From the NCBI GenBank assembly GCA_944380235.1, contig CALWHD010000128.1, positions 1 through 34,596 on the forward strand: a stretch of 34,596 bases of DNA, in the 5' to 3' direction. The position numbers and the translations under genes were made by a program. The stretch is from an uncultured Blautia sp. Its GTDB lineage: Bacteria; Bacillota; Clostridia; Lachnospirales; Lachnospiraceae. The notes below the pieces were generated by a model. The model was given only the letters and a program-made list of their open reading frames with translations. It had not been told where the DNA came from and ran no database searches. Shown one piece after another: positions 23,894 through 32,865 of this stretch. Position 1 is the first letter of the stretch. Every line of letters starts with the position of its first letter.

Positions 23894-25495
23894 TTATTTT
23901 AAATAATCTACGGCTGCCCTTTCAATTTCCAGGCATCCTGTATATCTTTCCATAAATTTATCAAATCCGTCCACATCCTCAGAATCCGGCTGAATCTCCA
24001 CACCTTCCTGCCCGGCAAATACTTCTTTGTCCAGATATTCTTCCAGAGTCTGTTCGTCTTTTTTATTCTTCATATAAGAAGCCAGGATAGCAATTCCCCA
24101 GGCGCCGCCTTCTCCTGCTGTCTCCATCACAGATACCGGCGTATCAATGGCTCCCGCCATAATCTTCTGTCCCACGCCTTTGGTCTTGAAGAGTCCGCCG
24201 TGGCCCATGATTTTGTCCAGTTTCACTCCTTCTTCTTTCAGAAGGATGTCCATGCCTGTCTTTAAAGCGCCCAGGGAGGTGAACAGATGTACTCTCATAA
24301 AATTGGCAAGATTAAATCTGCTCTCCGGTGTACGAACAAATAAAGGACGGCCTTCTTCAAATCCTGTGATATGTTCTCCGGAAAAATAATTATAGGCGAG
24401 AAGTCCGCCGCAGTCAGCGTCTCCTTCCAGAGCTTTGTTGTAAAGGGTTCCGAACAGCTGATTCCTATCTGCCTTAATACCAAAAGCTTCTGCGAACTCT
24501 CTGAACAGATTTACCCAGGCATTTAAGTCTGAGGTGCAGTTATTGCAGTGCACCATTGCCACCAGATTTCCGGCAGGCGTCGTTACCAGATCAATTTCCG
24601 GGTGAACTTTTTTCAGCTCTTTCTCCAGTACCACCATGGCAAATACGGAAGTTCCCGCAGAAACATTTCCTGTTCTCTTCGCCACACTGTTTGTTGCAGT
24701 CATTCCGGTACCTGCATCACCCTCAGGCGGGCAGAAAGGAATTCCTGCCTCCAGCTCTCCTGTTGCATCCAGGAGTCTGGCGCCCTCTTCTGTCAGCCTG
24801 CCTGCACATTCTCCTGCCAACAGGCACTTAGGAAGGATATCCCGGATCTTCCAGGGGAATCCGTATGACTCTGTCAGTTTATCAAACTGATCCATTCTTT
24901 TTTCATCATAATTTTTTGTGTTTATATCAACGGGGAACATACCTGCCACTTCGCCAACACCCAGTACTTTTTCCCCTGTCAGCTTCCAGTGTACATACCC
25001 CTCCAGGGTAGTCATAAATTTAATCTGCGAAACATGTTCCTCTTTATTCAAGATCGCCTGGTACAGATGGGCAATACTCCATCTCTGGGGAATTGGATAC
25101 TGGAACAGTTCTGTCAGCTCCCTGCTGGCCGCTTCTGTCATAGTATTTCTCCATGTGCGGAAAGGTACCAGAAGCCTGTCCTCTTTATCAAAAGGCATAT
25201 AGCCATGCATCATGGCACTGAAACCTATGGCTCCTATGGTCTTTACCGGCACGCCGTATTTTTCCCTGACATCCCGTACCATGTCCTGATAACTTTCCTG
25301 AATTCCTGCCCAGATGGCTTCTTCGCTGTATGTCCAGATGTTATTTACCAGCTGGTTTTCCCATTCATGACTGCCGGATGCAATGGGCTCATTTTTCTCA
25401 TTTACCAGTACTGCCTTAATCCTGGTGGAGCCCAGCTCGATTCCCAGAGCAGTCTTTCCGCTCATCACCGCGTTTTTGCTGTCTTCCAAACTCAT
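23894..25495 (-). CDS. FGGY-family carbohydrate kinase (xylulokinase-like)
   Basis: ATP-dependent sugar or sugar-alcohol kinase, 533 aa, cytoplasmic. The first actin-like domain starts [18 protein letters not shown] (phosphate-1 loop, about 18-35) with [14 protein letters not shown] (about 90). The second domain has GTSVFAMV (phosphate 2), [12 protein letters not shown] and [15 protein letters not shown], followed by [17 protein letters not shown] (adenosine loop). It fits the xylulokinase-like or araB-like subgroup that is long and common in Lachnospiraceae; the sugar cannot be called. AGGAGGG is 8 bases before the ATG. The upstream region has a TATAAT at 25541-25546 on the minus strand but a poor -35. 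It stands alone, without isomerase or transporter. Confidence 0.88.
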   Translation of the reverse strand: MSLEDSKNAVMSGKTALGIELGSTRIKAVLVNEKNEPIASGSHEWENQLVNNIWTYSEEAIWAGIQESYQDMVRDVREKYGVPVKTIGAIGFSAMMHGYMPFDKEDRLLVPFRTWRNTMTEAASRELTELFQYPIPQRWSIAHLYQAILNKEEHVSQIKFMTTLEGYVHWKLTGEKVLGVGEVAGMFPVDINTKNYDEKRMDQFDKLTESYGFPWKIRDILPKCLLAGECAGRLTEEGARLLDATGELEAGIPFCPPEGDAGTGMTATNSVAKRTGNVSAGTSVFAMVVLEKELKKVHPEIDLVTTPAGNLVAMVHCNNCTSDLNAWVNLFREFAEAFGIKADRNQLFGTLYNKALEGDADCGGLLAYNYFSGEHITGFEEGRPLFVRTPESRFNLANFMRVHLFTSLGALKTGMDILLKEEGVKLDKIMGHGGLFKTKGVGQKIMAGAIDTPVSVMETAGEGGAWGIAILASYMKNKKDEQTLEEYLDKEVFAGQEGVEIQPDSEDVDGFDKFMERYTGCLEIERAAVDYLK

Positions 25496-25629
25496 ATATA
25501 ATACCCTCCTGCTTTTCTCACATTCTTATCTATAAGTTTCATTATAATAGTTGTATGGTTGTTATGCTACTTGTTTTTTGAAAAGTGGACGGGCATCAAA
25601 AATCTCCGGCAAGATACAGTACAGACAGT

Positions 25630-26055
25630 TCAGATTCCCGCATCAAGATCCAGTACGCAGTCAAGGTCAATCTGCGTGCCGTCCTCCAGGATAATCTTAT
25701 GCCGGGCGGCATCAATCTTTCTGATCCTCCCGGAAGTTTTCTGATACACCCCTCCGTCTTTCTTTTTGTCCGGTACAAAATAAGTGATGGTTATCTCCGG
25801 CGGTCCTCCCGGAAGTCCGCATGCCATGCGAAGTCTGTAATCCAGCTCTGCTTTTTCTTCTTCTGAAAGTTCCGGCTTCCTGTCTGTGAACCTGGCAGTT
25901 TCTCTGATCACATCTCCATAGCCTGTCAGCGCTGCAAAAGGTGAAAACTGAGCCGCACGTTCCGTCATGGACATCTGCGGATGACGGCGGGATACAGGAT
26001 GGGACAGGTGAAGGATATCATCATAATTCCAGCTTTCCTTTATGTTGCTTTTCAT
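25630..26055 (-). CDS. YolD-like protein
   Basis: Small protein of 141 aa of the YolD-like family, often encoded next to Y-family polymerases. The N-terminus YDDILHLSHPVSRRHPQMSMTERAAQFSPFAALTGY is the family's hallmark (MxxxxRAxQFxPFAALxGY). The region VIRETARFTDRKPELSEEE follows. The C-terminal half is beta-rich (ITITYFVPDKKKDGG, GRIRKIDAARHKIILEDGTQIDLDCVLDLD), resembling a small DNA-binding OB-like or SH3-like fold. It starts 48 bases after the polymerase stop with GAGGAAGAG, in the same operon. It is believed to assist or regulate the polymerase, though the mechanism is not established. No clear terminator follows. Confidence 0.9.
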   Translation of the reverse strand: MKSNIKESWNYDDILHLSHPVSRRHPQMSMTERAAQFSPFAALTGYGDVIRETARFTDRKPELSEEEKAELDYRLRMACGLPGGPPEITITYFVPDKKKDGGVYQKTSGRIRKIDAARHKIILEDGTQIDLDCVLDLDAGI

Positions 26056-26103
26056 AATGTCTCTTCCTCCTTTTCCTTTATCCGGGGGCTGACGCTCCTG
26101 CTC

Positions 26104-27627
26104 TCAGGCTTTGTGTCCGCCAATCTGGCTGTTCCTGTCTTTTGCAGTTGCCCCTTCCTGAAGGTTCATCCCTTTAAGGATTGCATTTTTTCCATATTTC
26201 TTCTTGATATCCAGCATGAGCTGCTGCATCTTTTTCTCTCGTTCCAGATCAGCTTCCTCTTCTTCCTGCTGTTTCTGAAGGGCATCATAATCTGTAAAAA
26301 GATCCATCTGCTCAAAATGTACTTCTTTTTTCCTCTCTGTCTCCGGTATCACATGGGCAGCGGTGATATTAAGCCTGCGCACCAGAAATCTTTTATCCAC
26401 GATCTCATCATACAATCCTGCCGCCGCCTGAATCAGCAGTCTGGAAGAAGAGGCAGGTTCTTTCAGATGGACTGTACCGTGAGCATGCTTTGGAATTTCC
26501 CTGCCGTACCGGTCTGTCTTGATCTCTCCCCTATAATTTTTCCGCAGAGCAGGATCTTTCAGATTCTCAATATCATACCCTACCGTCAGTACAATCTGGT
26601 CTGTCACAAGTCCTTTATCTACCAGATCCAGTGCCAGAAGATCTGCCATCTCCTGAACCGCCAGTCTGGCTTTTTCAAAAGAATAAGGGCATTTCAGCAC
26701 CTGACCCGAACCTATACTGCTGCTTTCCGGTTTGTATGCTTTAATATCCGCAATGGTACATGGTTCCCATCCCCAGGCATGGTCAATAAGCAGTTCCGCA
26801 TTGACTCCGAACATGTCATAGAGAAGCTCTTCGTTGTAATAATCCGTAGACTTCCCCACAGAACACCGGGCAATATCCCCCATGGTAAAGATTCCCTGTG
26901 CCTCCAGTTTTTTTGCATAGCCTCTTCCCACGCGCCAGAAGTCTGTCAGAGGACGATGGGACCAGAGAGCGCGGCGGTAAGACATTTCATCCAGCTGGGC
27001 AATGTGCACGCCGTGCTCGTCTGCAGGTGTATGCTTCGCCTCAATGTCCATGGCAGCCTTGCACAAAAACAGATTCGTCCCAATGCCGGCTGCTGCCGTG
27101 ATCCCAGTGGTATCCAGTACATCCAGGATCATTTTCATTGCCAGTTCCCGGGCTGTCATTCCGTAAGTCTTCAGATAGCCTGTAGCATCAATAAAGACTT
27201 CATCAATAGAATAAACATGCATATCTTCCGGAGCGATGTATTTCAGATATACTTGGTAGATACGGGCACTGATTTCCATATAGTGGGCCATCTGAGGCGG
27301 AGCCACAATGTAGTCCACAGCCAGCGCCGGATTTTTCTTCAGCTCCTCGTCATAACAGGAAGACCCTGTAAGCCTGTGCTCAGGCGCCTTCTGCTGACGC
27401 TGTGCATTAATTTCCCTGACTTTCTGTACCACCTGGAACAGCCGGGGTCTTCCCGGAATCCCGTAGGCTTTCAGTGCAGGAGAAACTGCAAGGCAGATGG
27501 TCTTCTCTGTCCTGGAGGCGTCTGCAACCACAAGATTGGCAGTCATGGGATCCAGCCCCCGTTCCATGCATTCCACAGAGGCGTAGAAAGACTTTAAGTC
27601 AATAGCAATATAAGTTTTTTCAGACAT
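26104..27627 (-). CDS. Y-family DNA polymerase (UmuC/UvrX-like)
   Basis: Error-prone translesion polymerase, 507 aa. The palm carries YIAIDLKSFYASVEC (Asp10, first metal ligand, and the FYASVE steric-gate region) and VYSIDEVFID (Asp142-Glu143). The HhH-like and little-finger regions follow (GRGYAKKLEAQGIFTMGDIA). QMDLF at about 440-444 matches the beta-clamp binding consensus, and a charged helical tail of 60 residues follows. The length and the YolD-like partner place it in the UvrX/YqjW-type group of Firmicutes rather than DinB proper. Start ATG has AAAAGGAGG with 9 bases spacing. The promoter is visible; I do not see a LexA-type box in it, although such genes are often damage-induced. Confidence 0.93.
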   Translation of the reverse strand: MSEKTYIAIDLKSFYASVECMERGLDPMTANLVVADASRTEKTICLAVSPALKAYGIPGRPRLFQVVQKVREINAQRQQKAPEHRLTGSSCYDEELKKNPALAVDYIVAPPQMAHYMEISARIYQVYLKYIAPEDMHVYSIDEVFIDATGYLKTYGMTARELAMKMILDVLDTTGITAAAGIGTNLFLCKAAMDIEAKHTPADEHGVHIAQLDEMSYRRALWSHRPLTDFWRVGRGYAKKLEAQGIFTMGDIARCSVGKSTDYYNEELLYDMFGVNAELLIDHAWGWEPCTIADIKAYKPESSSIGSGQVLKCPYSFEKARLAVQEMADLLALDLVDKGLVTDQIVLTVGYDIENLKDPALRKNYRGEIKTDRYGREIPKHAHGTVHLKEPASSSRLLIQAAAGLYDEIVDKRFLVRRLNITAAHVIPETERKKEVHFEQMDLFTDYDALQKQQEEEEADLEREKKMQQLMLDIKKKYGKNAILKGMNLQEGATAKDRNSQIGGHKA

Positions 27628-27670
27628 CTGTCTCTACCTCCTTTTCAGGATCATTCCCGCTGTAAAGAAA

Positions 27671-27698
27671 ATTATAACATATTTCTCAAAATCTGCAA
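27671..27698 (-). promoter_or_regulatory. Promoter of the Y-polymerase/YolD operon
   Basis: On the minus strand TTGCAG (27693-27698) and TATAAT (27671-27676) are 16 bases apart, about 44 bases before the ATG. Confidence 0.6.
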
Positions 27699-27948
27699 AA
27701 ACTGGCGCGGAAGTATCCTGCATATCACGTTTATCGGGAAGGCGATTACTGTCCTGTGAAACTGAGCTGGTGTACATGGATGAGTCAGAAAGAATACGAA
27801 TCCGCCTGCAGAAATCCCTTTTGCTATCCTCTTATGCTGGAATATCTGAAAAATTCGCCTTGGGGAAGAAAACAGGGGGCGGAAAAATATAAGCAGCCTG
27901 TTCTGAAAAGACTGCATGTTCCAAAATTCCTGACAAAAGTCCAAAAGA
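27678..27948 (+). pseudogene. Possible decayed protein-gene remnant
   Basis: An open plus-strand reading frame runs without an in-frame stop from 27678 through to the terminator, with a protein-like composition (RKYPAYHVYREGDYCPVKLSW, CTWMSQKEYESACRNPF, CYPLMLEYLKNSPWG). The only ATG/GTG starts are internal (GTG at 27756 with GAAGG 12 bases before it, ATG at 27780). The frame then runs on through a strong terminator, which a normal gene would not do, and its 5' end merges into the promoter of the Y-polymerase operon. This suggests a truncated or frameshifted gene. Family not recognised. Confidence 0.4.
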
Positions 27949-27999
27949 AAAAGGATATCCCCGTGATCCAGTTCCTCTGGTTCACGGGGATATCCTTTT
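27949..27999. terminator. Strong bidirectional terminator
   Basis: AAAAGGATATCCCCGTGA (27949-27966) pairs with TCACGGGGATATCCTTTT (27982-27999), an 18-bp perfect stem; CCAG/CTGG pairs in the loop. It ends the ABC exporter operon on the minus strand and faces the plus-strand remnant. Confidence 0.9.
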
Positions 28000-28016
28000 G
28001 TTTTATTTTCCTGTCT

Positions 28017-29921
28017 CTATCCAGCCATACTGTTTCCTGTATACAGCTGGTAATATTTTCCTTTCTCTGCCATCAGCTCTTCATGAGAGCCTCTTTCAAT
28101 GATCCTTCCCTGCTCCAGTACCATGATGCAGTCACTGTTGCGCACTGTGGAGAGCCTGTGGGCAATGACAAAGGTGGTCCTGCCTTCCATCAGCCGGTCC
28201 ATACCTTCCTGCACCAGTTTTTCAGTTCTTGTGTCAATGGAACTGGTTGCCTCATCAAGGATCAGTACCGGCGGATCAGCCACAGCTGCCCTGGCGATGG
28301 AAAGAAGCTGACGCTGTCCCTGACTTAAATTTGCCCCGTTTCCTGTCAGCATAGTGTTATATCCCTCCGGAAGCCTTCGGATAAAGCCGTCCGCATTGGC
28401 AAGCCTTGCTGCTGCCATAACTTCCTCATCCGTAGCATCCAGCTTTCCGTAACGGATATTTTCCATAACTGTGGCTGTGAACAGGTTTGTATCCTGAAGC
28501 ACGATGCCCATGGACCGTCTCAGATCCCCTTTCTTAATCTTATTGATATTGATCCCATCATACCGGATCTTACCGTCCTGAATGTCATAAAAACGGTTCA
28601 GCAGATTGGTAATCGTAGTTTTTCCGGCTCCTGTAGATCCTACAAAGGCAATCTTCTGCCCTGGTTTTGCATACATTTTTATATCATGGAGTACGATCTT
28701 ATCATCCCTGTATCCGAAATCCACCCCGTCCAAAACCATGTCGCCTTTTAATTCTACATAGGTAGTGGTATTGGTTGCCTTATGGTAATGCTTCCACGCC
28801 CAGCGTCCGGTGCGTTCCCGGCTTTCCGTCAGATGACCGTTGTCTTCCCTGGCATTTACCAGAGTCACATAACCGTTGTCTTCCTCTGCGTTTTCATCCA
28901 TCAGGTCAAAAATCCTCTTTGCCCCAGCAAGCGCCATGACAATACTGTTTAACTGCTGGCTGACCTGGTTGATGGGACCGGTAATACTTTTGTTAAAAGT
29001 CAGGAAGCTGGCAAGACCGCCCAGGGTCAGTCCTCCCACACCATAAATCGCAAGAATTCCTCCCGCAATGGCGCAGACTACATAATTTACGTTTCCCAGC
29101 TGTGCGTTTACAGGACCCAGGAAATTAGCAAACTTGTTTGCATTGTCCGCACTTTCAAAAAGCTGATTATTGATCTCATCAAATTTCTCTATGGATTCTT
29201 CCTCGTGGCAGAATACTTTTACCACCTTCTGCCCTTCCATCATCTCTTCGATATAACCGTTGACCTTTCCGATATTCACCTGCTGGTCCATAAAATACTT
29301 TCCGGACAGACCGGCAATATTCTTTGTAACAAAAATCATGATCCCAAGCATGATAACAGTGATCAAAGTCAGCGGAATATTCAGGATCAGCATGCTGATA
29401 AAGACACTGACAATGGTAATCGCGCTGGATAATATCTGAGGAATACTCTGACTTATCATCTGCCTCAAAGTATCAATATCATTCGTGTACACAGACATGA
29501 TATCTCCATGGGGATGTGTATCAAAATACTTTATGGGAAGACTTTCCATCTTTGCAAACATATCATATCTGAGACTTCTCAGAGTCCCCTGAGTGACGTA
29601 AATCATAAGCTTGTTATACAGATAGGCACATGCCACTCCGACAGCATAAAAGCCTGCCACTCTTGCGATAGCCATGGCAAAAGGACCAAAGTCAGGAGTC
29701 TCTGCCTGCATGAGAGGAACAATATAGTCATCAATCATGGTTTTCATGAACATGGTTCCCTGCACATTGGCAAGAACACTCCCCACAATGCCTATGAGCA
29801 CAAAAATCAGATGGATCTTATACTTCTCTCCTGTATAAACAAAAATCCGCTTCAGTATCTGCATGGGATTCTCTACCTTATGTTCCGGCGCTTTCATCAT
29901 AGCTTTTCTGTTTCCCGGCAT
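28017..29921 (-). CDS. ABC exporter subunit, catalytically competent half
   Basis: Fused six-helix transmembrane domain plus ATPase, 634 aa, forming a heterodimer with the product of the gene before it. The membrane domain starts near residue 35 (IHLIFVLIGIVGSVLANVQG) with further helices to about 330. The ATPase has Walker A GSTGAGKTT, the signature LSQGQRQLLSIARA, Walker B PVLILDEATSSID with the catalytic Glu, and the H-loop IAHRLST. The signature Gln in place of the second Gly matches the TM288-type subunit of heterodimeric exporters. An insertion at about 350-390 (DENAEEDNGYVTLVNAREDN) precedes the ATPase. Its ATG shares a base with the stop of the partner gene (TAATG), with AGGAGGTG upstream. 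The substrate, lipid or drug, is unknown. Confidence 0.93.
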   Translation of the reverse strand: MPGNRKAMMKAPEHKVENPMQILKRIFVYTGEKYKIHLIFVLIGIVGSVLANVQGTMFMKTMIDDYIVPLMQAETPDFGPFAMAIARVAGFYAVGVACAYLYNKLMIYVTQGTLRSLRYDMFAKMESLPIKYFDTHPHGDIMSVYTNDIDTLRQMISQSIPQILSSAITIVSVFISMLILNIPLTLITVIMLGIMIFVTKNIAGLSGKYFMDQQVNIGKVNGYIEEMMEGQKVVKVFCHEEESIEKFDEINNQLFESADNANKFANFLGPVNAQLGNVNYVVCAIAGGILAIYGVGGLTLGGLASFLTFNKSITGPINQVSQQLNSIVMALAGAKRIFDLMDENAEEDNGYVTLVNAREDNGHLTESRERTGRWAWKHYHKATNTTTYVELKGDMVLDGVDFGYRDDKIVLHDIKMYAKPGQKIAFVGSTGAGKTTITNLLNRFYDIQDGKIRYDGININKIKKGDLRRSMGIVLQDTNLFTATVMENIRYGKLDATDEEVMAAARLANADGFIRRLPEGYNTMLTGNGANLSQGQRQLLSIARAAVADPPVLILDEATSSIDTRTEKLVQEGMDRLMEGRTTFVIAHRLSTVRNSDCIMVLEQGRIIERGSHEELMAEKGKYYQLYTGNSMAG

Positions 29922-31675
29922 TATGCTTCACCTCCTGCTGCCTGGTCAAAGTCTCCGCCGCCCTGGTTCTGGGATTCATATACTTCCCTGTAGATGGCAT
30001 TTGACTTCATCAGTTCTTCATGTGTTCCAAATCCGTTCACTCTGCCGTTGTCCATAACAATAATCCTGTCAGCCCCTTTTACACTGGAGATCCTCTGAGC
30101 AATGATAAGTTTCGTTGTATTGGGGATCTCCTGGGCAAACGCTCTTCTGATCTTTGCATCCGTAGCAGTATCCACTGCACTGGTGGAGTCATCGAGGATC
30201 AGGATCTTAGGTTTCTTCAGCAGTGCCCTTGCAATGCACAGCCTCTGTTTCTGCCCTCCTGATACATTACTTCCGCCCTGTTCAATGTAGGTATTGTATC
30301 TCTCCGGCATCCTTTCAATAAACTCATCCGCACAGGCAAGCCTGCAGGCGCGGATACACTCTTCTTCCGTGGCGTTTTTATCGCCCCATCTTAAATTTTC
30401 CAGGATAGTGCCGGAGAAAAGTACGTTTTTCTGAAGTACCACAGCCACCTGATTTCTCAGAACTTCCATATCATACTCCCGTACATCTCTTCCGCCCACC
30501 TTTACACTTCCCTCTGTTACATCATAGAGTCGGCTGATCAGATTCACCAGGCTGGATTTTGCGCTTCCTGTTCCGCCGATGATCCCGACTGTTTCGCCGG
30601 AGCGGATCTTCAGATTTATATTTTTCAATACTGGCTCTCCGCTGCCTTTTTTGTAGGCAAACTTCACATGATCAAACTCAATACTTCCGTCCGGAACTTC
30701 CATAACAGGATTTTCGGGATTATGCAGATCACTTTCTTCATTAATGACCTCTGTAATACGTTTTGCGGAAGCAAAACTCATGGTCACCATGACAAAGATC
30801 ATGGAGAGCATCATCAGGCTCATCATAATATTCATGCAGTAGGTCAGAAGGCTCATAAGCTCTCCTGTGGTAAGCTCGTCCACCACGATCATCTTTGCCC
30901 CCAGCCAGCTGATGCCCAGAATACAGGCATACACAGTAAACATCATCAGCGGCATGTTCATGATAATGATATTCTCTGCTTTTACAAACATTTTGTATAC
31001 ATTTTCTGCTGCCTTAAAAAATTTATTATTTTCGTAATCTTCTCTTACGTATGCTTTTACCACGCGGATACCTGTGATGTTCTCCTGCACACTGGCATTT
31101 AAATCATCGTACTTTCTGAATACCTGCTGAAAATACTTGGTAGCGCGGCTCATAATAAAAATAAGACAGGCACCCAGAGCGATTACCGCGATCAGATAAA
31201 TACTTGCCAGCTCCGCATGGATGGTGAAAGCCATCACCATGGCGCACAAAAGACTTGCCGGAGCGCGGGTAAACATACGCAGAAGCATCTGGTATGCCAT
31301 CTGCAGATTCGTTACATCTGTAGTGAGACGGGTGATCAGTCCGGCTGTACTGAACTTATCAATATTAGAAAAAGAAAAGTTCTGGATATTGTCATACATC
31401 GCTTTTCTTAAATTCCTGGCAAAGCCGGTGGAAGCCCTTGCCCCATATTTTCCTCCCATCATACCTGCCCAAAGACCGCACAGCGCCAGCACCGCCATGG
31501 CTGCGCCTACTTTACAGATATGCCGGATATCCCCGGTCTCCACGCCTTTGTCTATAATGGATGCCATGAGAAGCGGTATCAGCATCTCAAAAAGTACCTC
31601 CAGTATCATAAATACAGGCGTCAGAATAGAATCCCTCTTGAATTCTTTGACCTGGGCAGCCAATGTTTTCAGCAT
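29921..31675 (-). CDS. ABC exporter subunit, degenerate-site half
   Basis: Fused membrane-ATPase half transporter of about 584 aa, the partner of the following gene. Six hydrophobic helices are visible (for example ILTPVFMILEVLFEMLIPLL). The ATPase has Walker A GGTGSAKSS, the signature VSGGQKQRLCIARA and Walker B ILILDDSTSAVD, in which the catalytic Glu is Asp. This is the degenerate-site arrangement of TM287/BmrC-type heterodimers. The start is put at the ATG at 31675, which has GGGGAG 9 bases upstream; the longer reading frame to 31810 would begin inside the promoter region, before the TATAAT. First gene of the pair, with a consensus promoter. Confidence 0.93.
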   Translation of the reverse strand: MLKTLAAQVKEFKRDSILTPVFMILEVLFEMLIPLLMASIIDKGVETGDIRHICKVGAAMAVLALCGLWAGMMGGKYGARASTGFARNLRKAMYDNIQNFSFSNIDKFSTAGLITRLTTDVTNLQMAYQMLLRMFTRAPASLLCAMVMAFTIHAELASIYLIAVIALGACLIFIMSRATKYFQQVFRKYDDLNASVQENITGIRVVKAYVREDYENNKFFKAAENVYKMFVKAENIIIMNMPLMMFTVYACILGISWLGAKMIVVDELTTGELMSLLTYCMNIMMSLMMLSMIFVMVTMSFASAKRITEVINEESDLHNPENPVMEVPDGSIEFDHVKFAYKKGSGEPVLKNINLKIRSGETVGIIGGTGSAKSSLVNLISRLYDVTEGSVKVGGRDVREYDMEVLRNQVAVVLQKNVLFSGTILENLRWGDKNATEEECIRACRLACADEFIERMPERYNTYIEQGGSNVSGGQKQRLCIARALLKKPKILILDDSTSAVDTATDAKIRRAFAQEIPNTTKLIIAQRISSVKGADRIIVMDNGRVNGFGTHEELMKSNAIYREVYESQNQGGGDFDQAAGGEA

Positions 31676-31739
31676 AAAATCACACTCCCCTTCCTTCTGG
31701 TTTTCTTCGTTAGTATCCGAACCAACGGCTGCTGTTTTC

Positions 31740-31780
31740 ATTATAGGAAACATAAATTTTAATGTCAATTGGAAACCAAT
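31740..31780 (-). promoter_or_regulatory. Consensus promoter and palindromic operator of the ABC exporter operon
   Basis: On the minus strand TTGACA (31763-31768) and TATAAT (31740-31745) have the ideal 17-base spacing. The perfect inverted repeat ATTGG-TTT-CCAAT (31768-31780) touches the -35, as a repressor or MarR/TetR-type operator could. No regulator gene is in the window. Confidence 0.7.
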
Positions 31781-31870
31781 AAGAAGTTTTGAATGGTATT
31801 CCAGATGCAACCGCAGCGCCAGAGTTCATTCCCCAAAAGGCTGATCCCGGATCACCGTCATTGCGCACAT

Positions 31871-31929
31871 AAAAAAGAATCCCATTGGACTCAGGCTGTA
31901 TAAGACCTGTGCTTCCATTGGGATTCTTT
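31871..31929 (-). terminator. Terminator of the VanY-type carboxypeptidase gene
   Basis: AAAGAATCCCA (31874-31884) pairs with TGGGATTCTTT (31919-31929); the minus strand then reads TTTTTT. The 34-base loop may carry an extra TTGGA/TCCA pairing. Confidence 0.75.
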
Positions 31930-31938
31930 CTTTTCTTT

Positions 31939-32826
31939 TTATTCCTGGCTGTCTGTACTGAAAACTGCTGTCTCCACCGGTTCTGCACCCAGATATTCTT
32001 CCAGGGTGATATCCTGTTCTGTAATCTCCTTTGCCGCCTTTTCTCCCACATACCGATAATGCCATGGCTCAAAGATTACTCCTGTAATCTCACTTTTGTT
32101 TACCGGATACCGAAGGATAAATCCATATTTCCAGCTGTTTTCCATCAGCCATTTCTGTTCCGGAGTATTCATCTGCTCATCGTCCAGCTCCTGGTAATCA
32201 TGGGAGACAATATCCAGCGCAAGTCCGATCTGATGCTCGCTGGTTCCCGGCTTTGCCACCACAGTTGCTGCCTCTACGGCTGCCTCTTCCTCCGGAATTC
32301 CCTCTTCCTCCATAACTCTGGAAATCTTATTTTCATACAGAGAAACCTGAGTATCCCAGGCACGAAAGGCAGAACAGATCATGGGATTAAGCCCTTCCGC
32401 ACGGGCATCTTCAAACATTTTTGCCAATGCATCTACAATCCGTGTATCTACCTGATACCCCTCTGTATCCACAGTTTCCTCTGTCACTTCCGGTACATCT
32501 GCCTCAGTCATGGGGTTGTCCGCATTTACCAGTTTTAAATACCACTGATTTTTTTCACTTTCTTCTGCAAGCTTTAATTCTGTTCCTGCTGCATCAGCCT
32601 CTTCCTGCACCGGCTGTTCCTCTGTCTGCCCGGAAGCGGTACTTTCTTTGTCTGTTTCTTTCTCCTGTTCCGCATAAGTTTCCTGCGAAATTTTTTCTTC
32701 TTCTTTTTTATCAAAATAAAAAACTGCTGCCATACAGCTCATGCAGGCCAGTACCGTTGCCAAGGCTACTCTTCTATTTCTCTGTCTTATCCTGCGTATG
32801 CTGCCTCTGCGTTTTCTTGTACTCAT
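31939..32826 (-). CDS. VanY-type D-alanyl-D-alanine carboxypeptidase
   Basis: Membrane-anchored peptidoglycan peptidase of 295 aa that trims the terminal D-Ala. A short basic cytosolic N-terminus (RKRRGSIRRIRQRNRR) and a single helix at about 20-37 precede an acidic, disordered linker (about 40-95). The catalytic domain has SAFRAWDTQ (152-160), PGTSEHQIGLALDI (193-206, His198 and Asp205 as zinc ligands) and EPWHYRYVG (253-261, Glu253 and His256). These are all the VanY/LAS-fold motifs. Start has AGGAT about 7 bases before the ATG. A TATAAT at 32855-32860 on the minus strand is the likely -10, but the GC-rich hairpin element lies where the -35 should be. Glycopeptide resistance is not implied without other van genes. 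Confidence 0.92.
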   Translation of the reverse strand: MSTRKRRGSIRRIRQRNRRVALATVLACMSCMAAVFYFDKKEEEKISQETYAEQEKETDKESTASGQTEEQPVQEEADAAGTELKLAEESEKNQWYLKLVNADNPMTEADVPEVTEETVDTEGYQVDTRIVDALAKMFEDARAEGLNPMICSAFRAWDTQVSLYENKISRVMEEEGIPEEEAAVEAATVVAKPGTSEHQIGLALDIVSHDYQELDDEQMNTPEQKWLMENSWKYGFILRYPVNKSEITGVIFEPWHYRYVGEKAAKEITEQDITLEEYLGAEPVETAVFSTDSQE

Positions 32827-32865
32827 ATTGTCATCCTATCTTGAAATCTAACTTATTATACTACG

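Noticed and set aside
25981..27597. 538-codon open frame on the plus strand
   Set aside because: It is antisense to the well-supported Y-family polymerase, with no ribosome site and a composition (His/Cys/Ile-rich) typical of a shadow frame.
31939..32826. Part of a vancomycin-resistance cluster
   Set aside because: Only a VanY-type peptidase is present; no vanH, vanA-type ligase, vanX or two-component system nearby. Such peptidases are common housekeeping enzymes.
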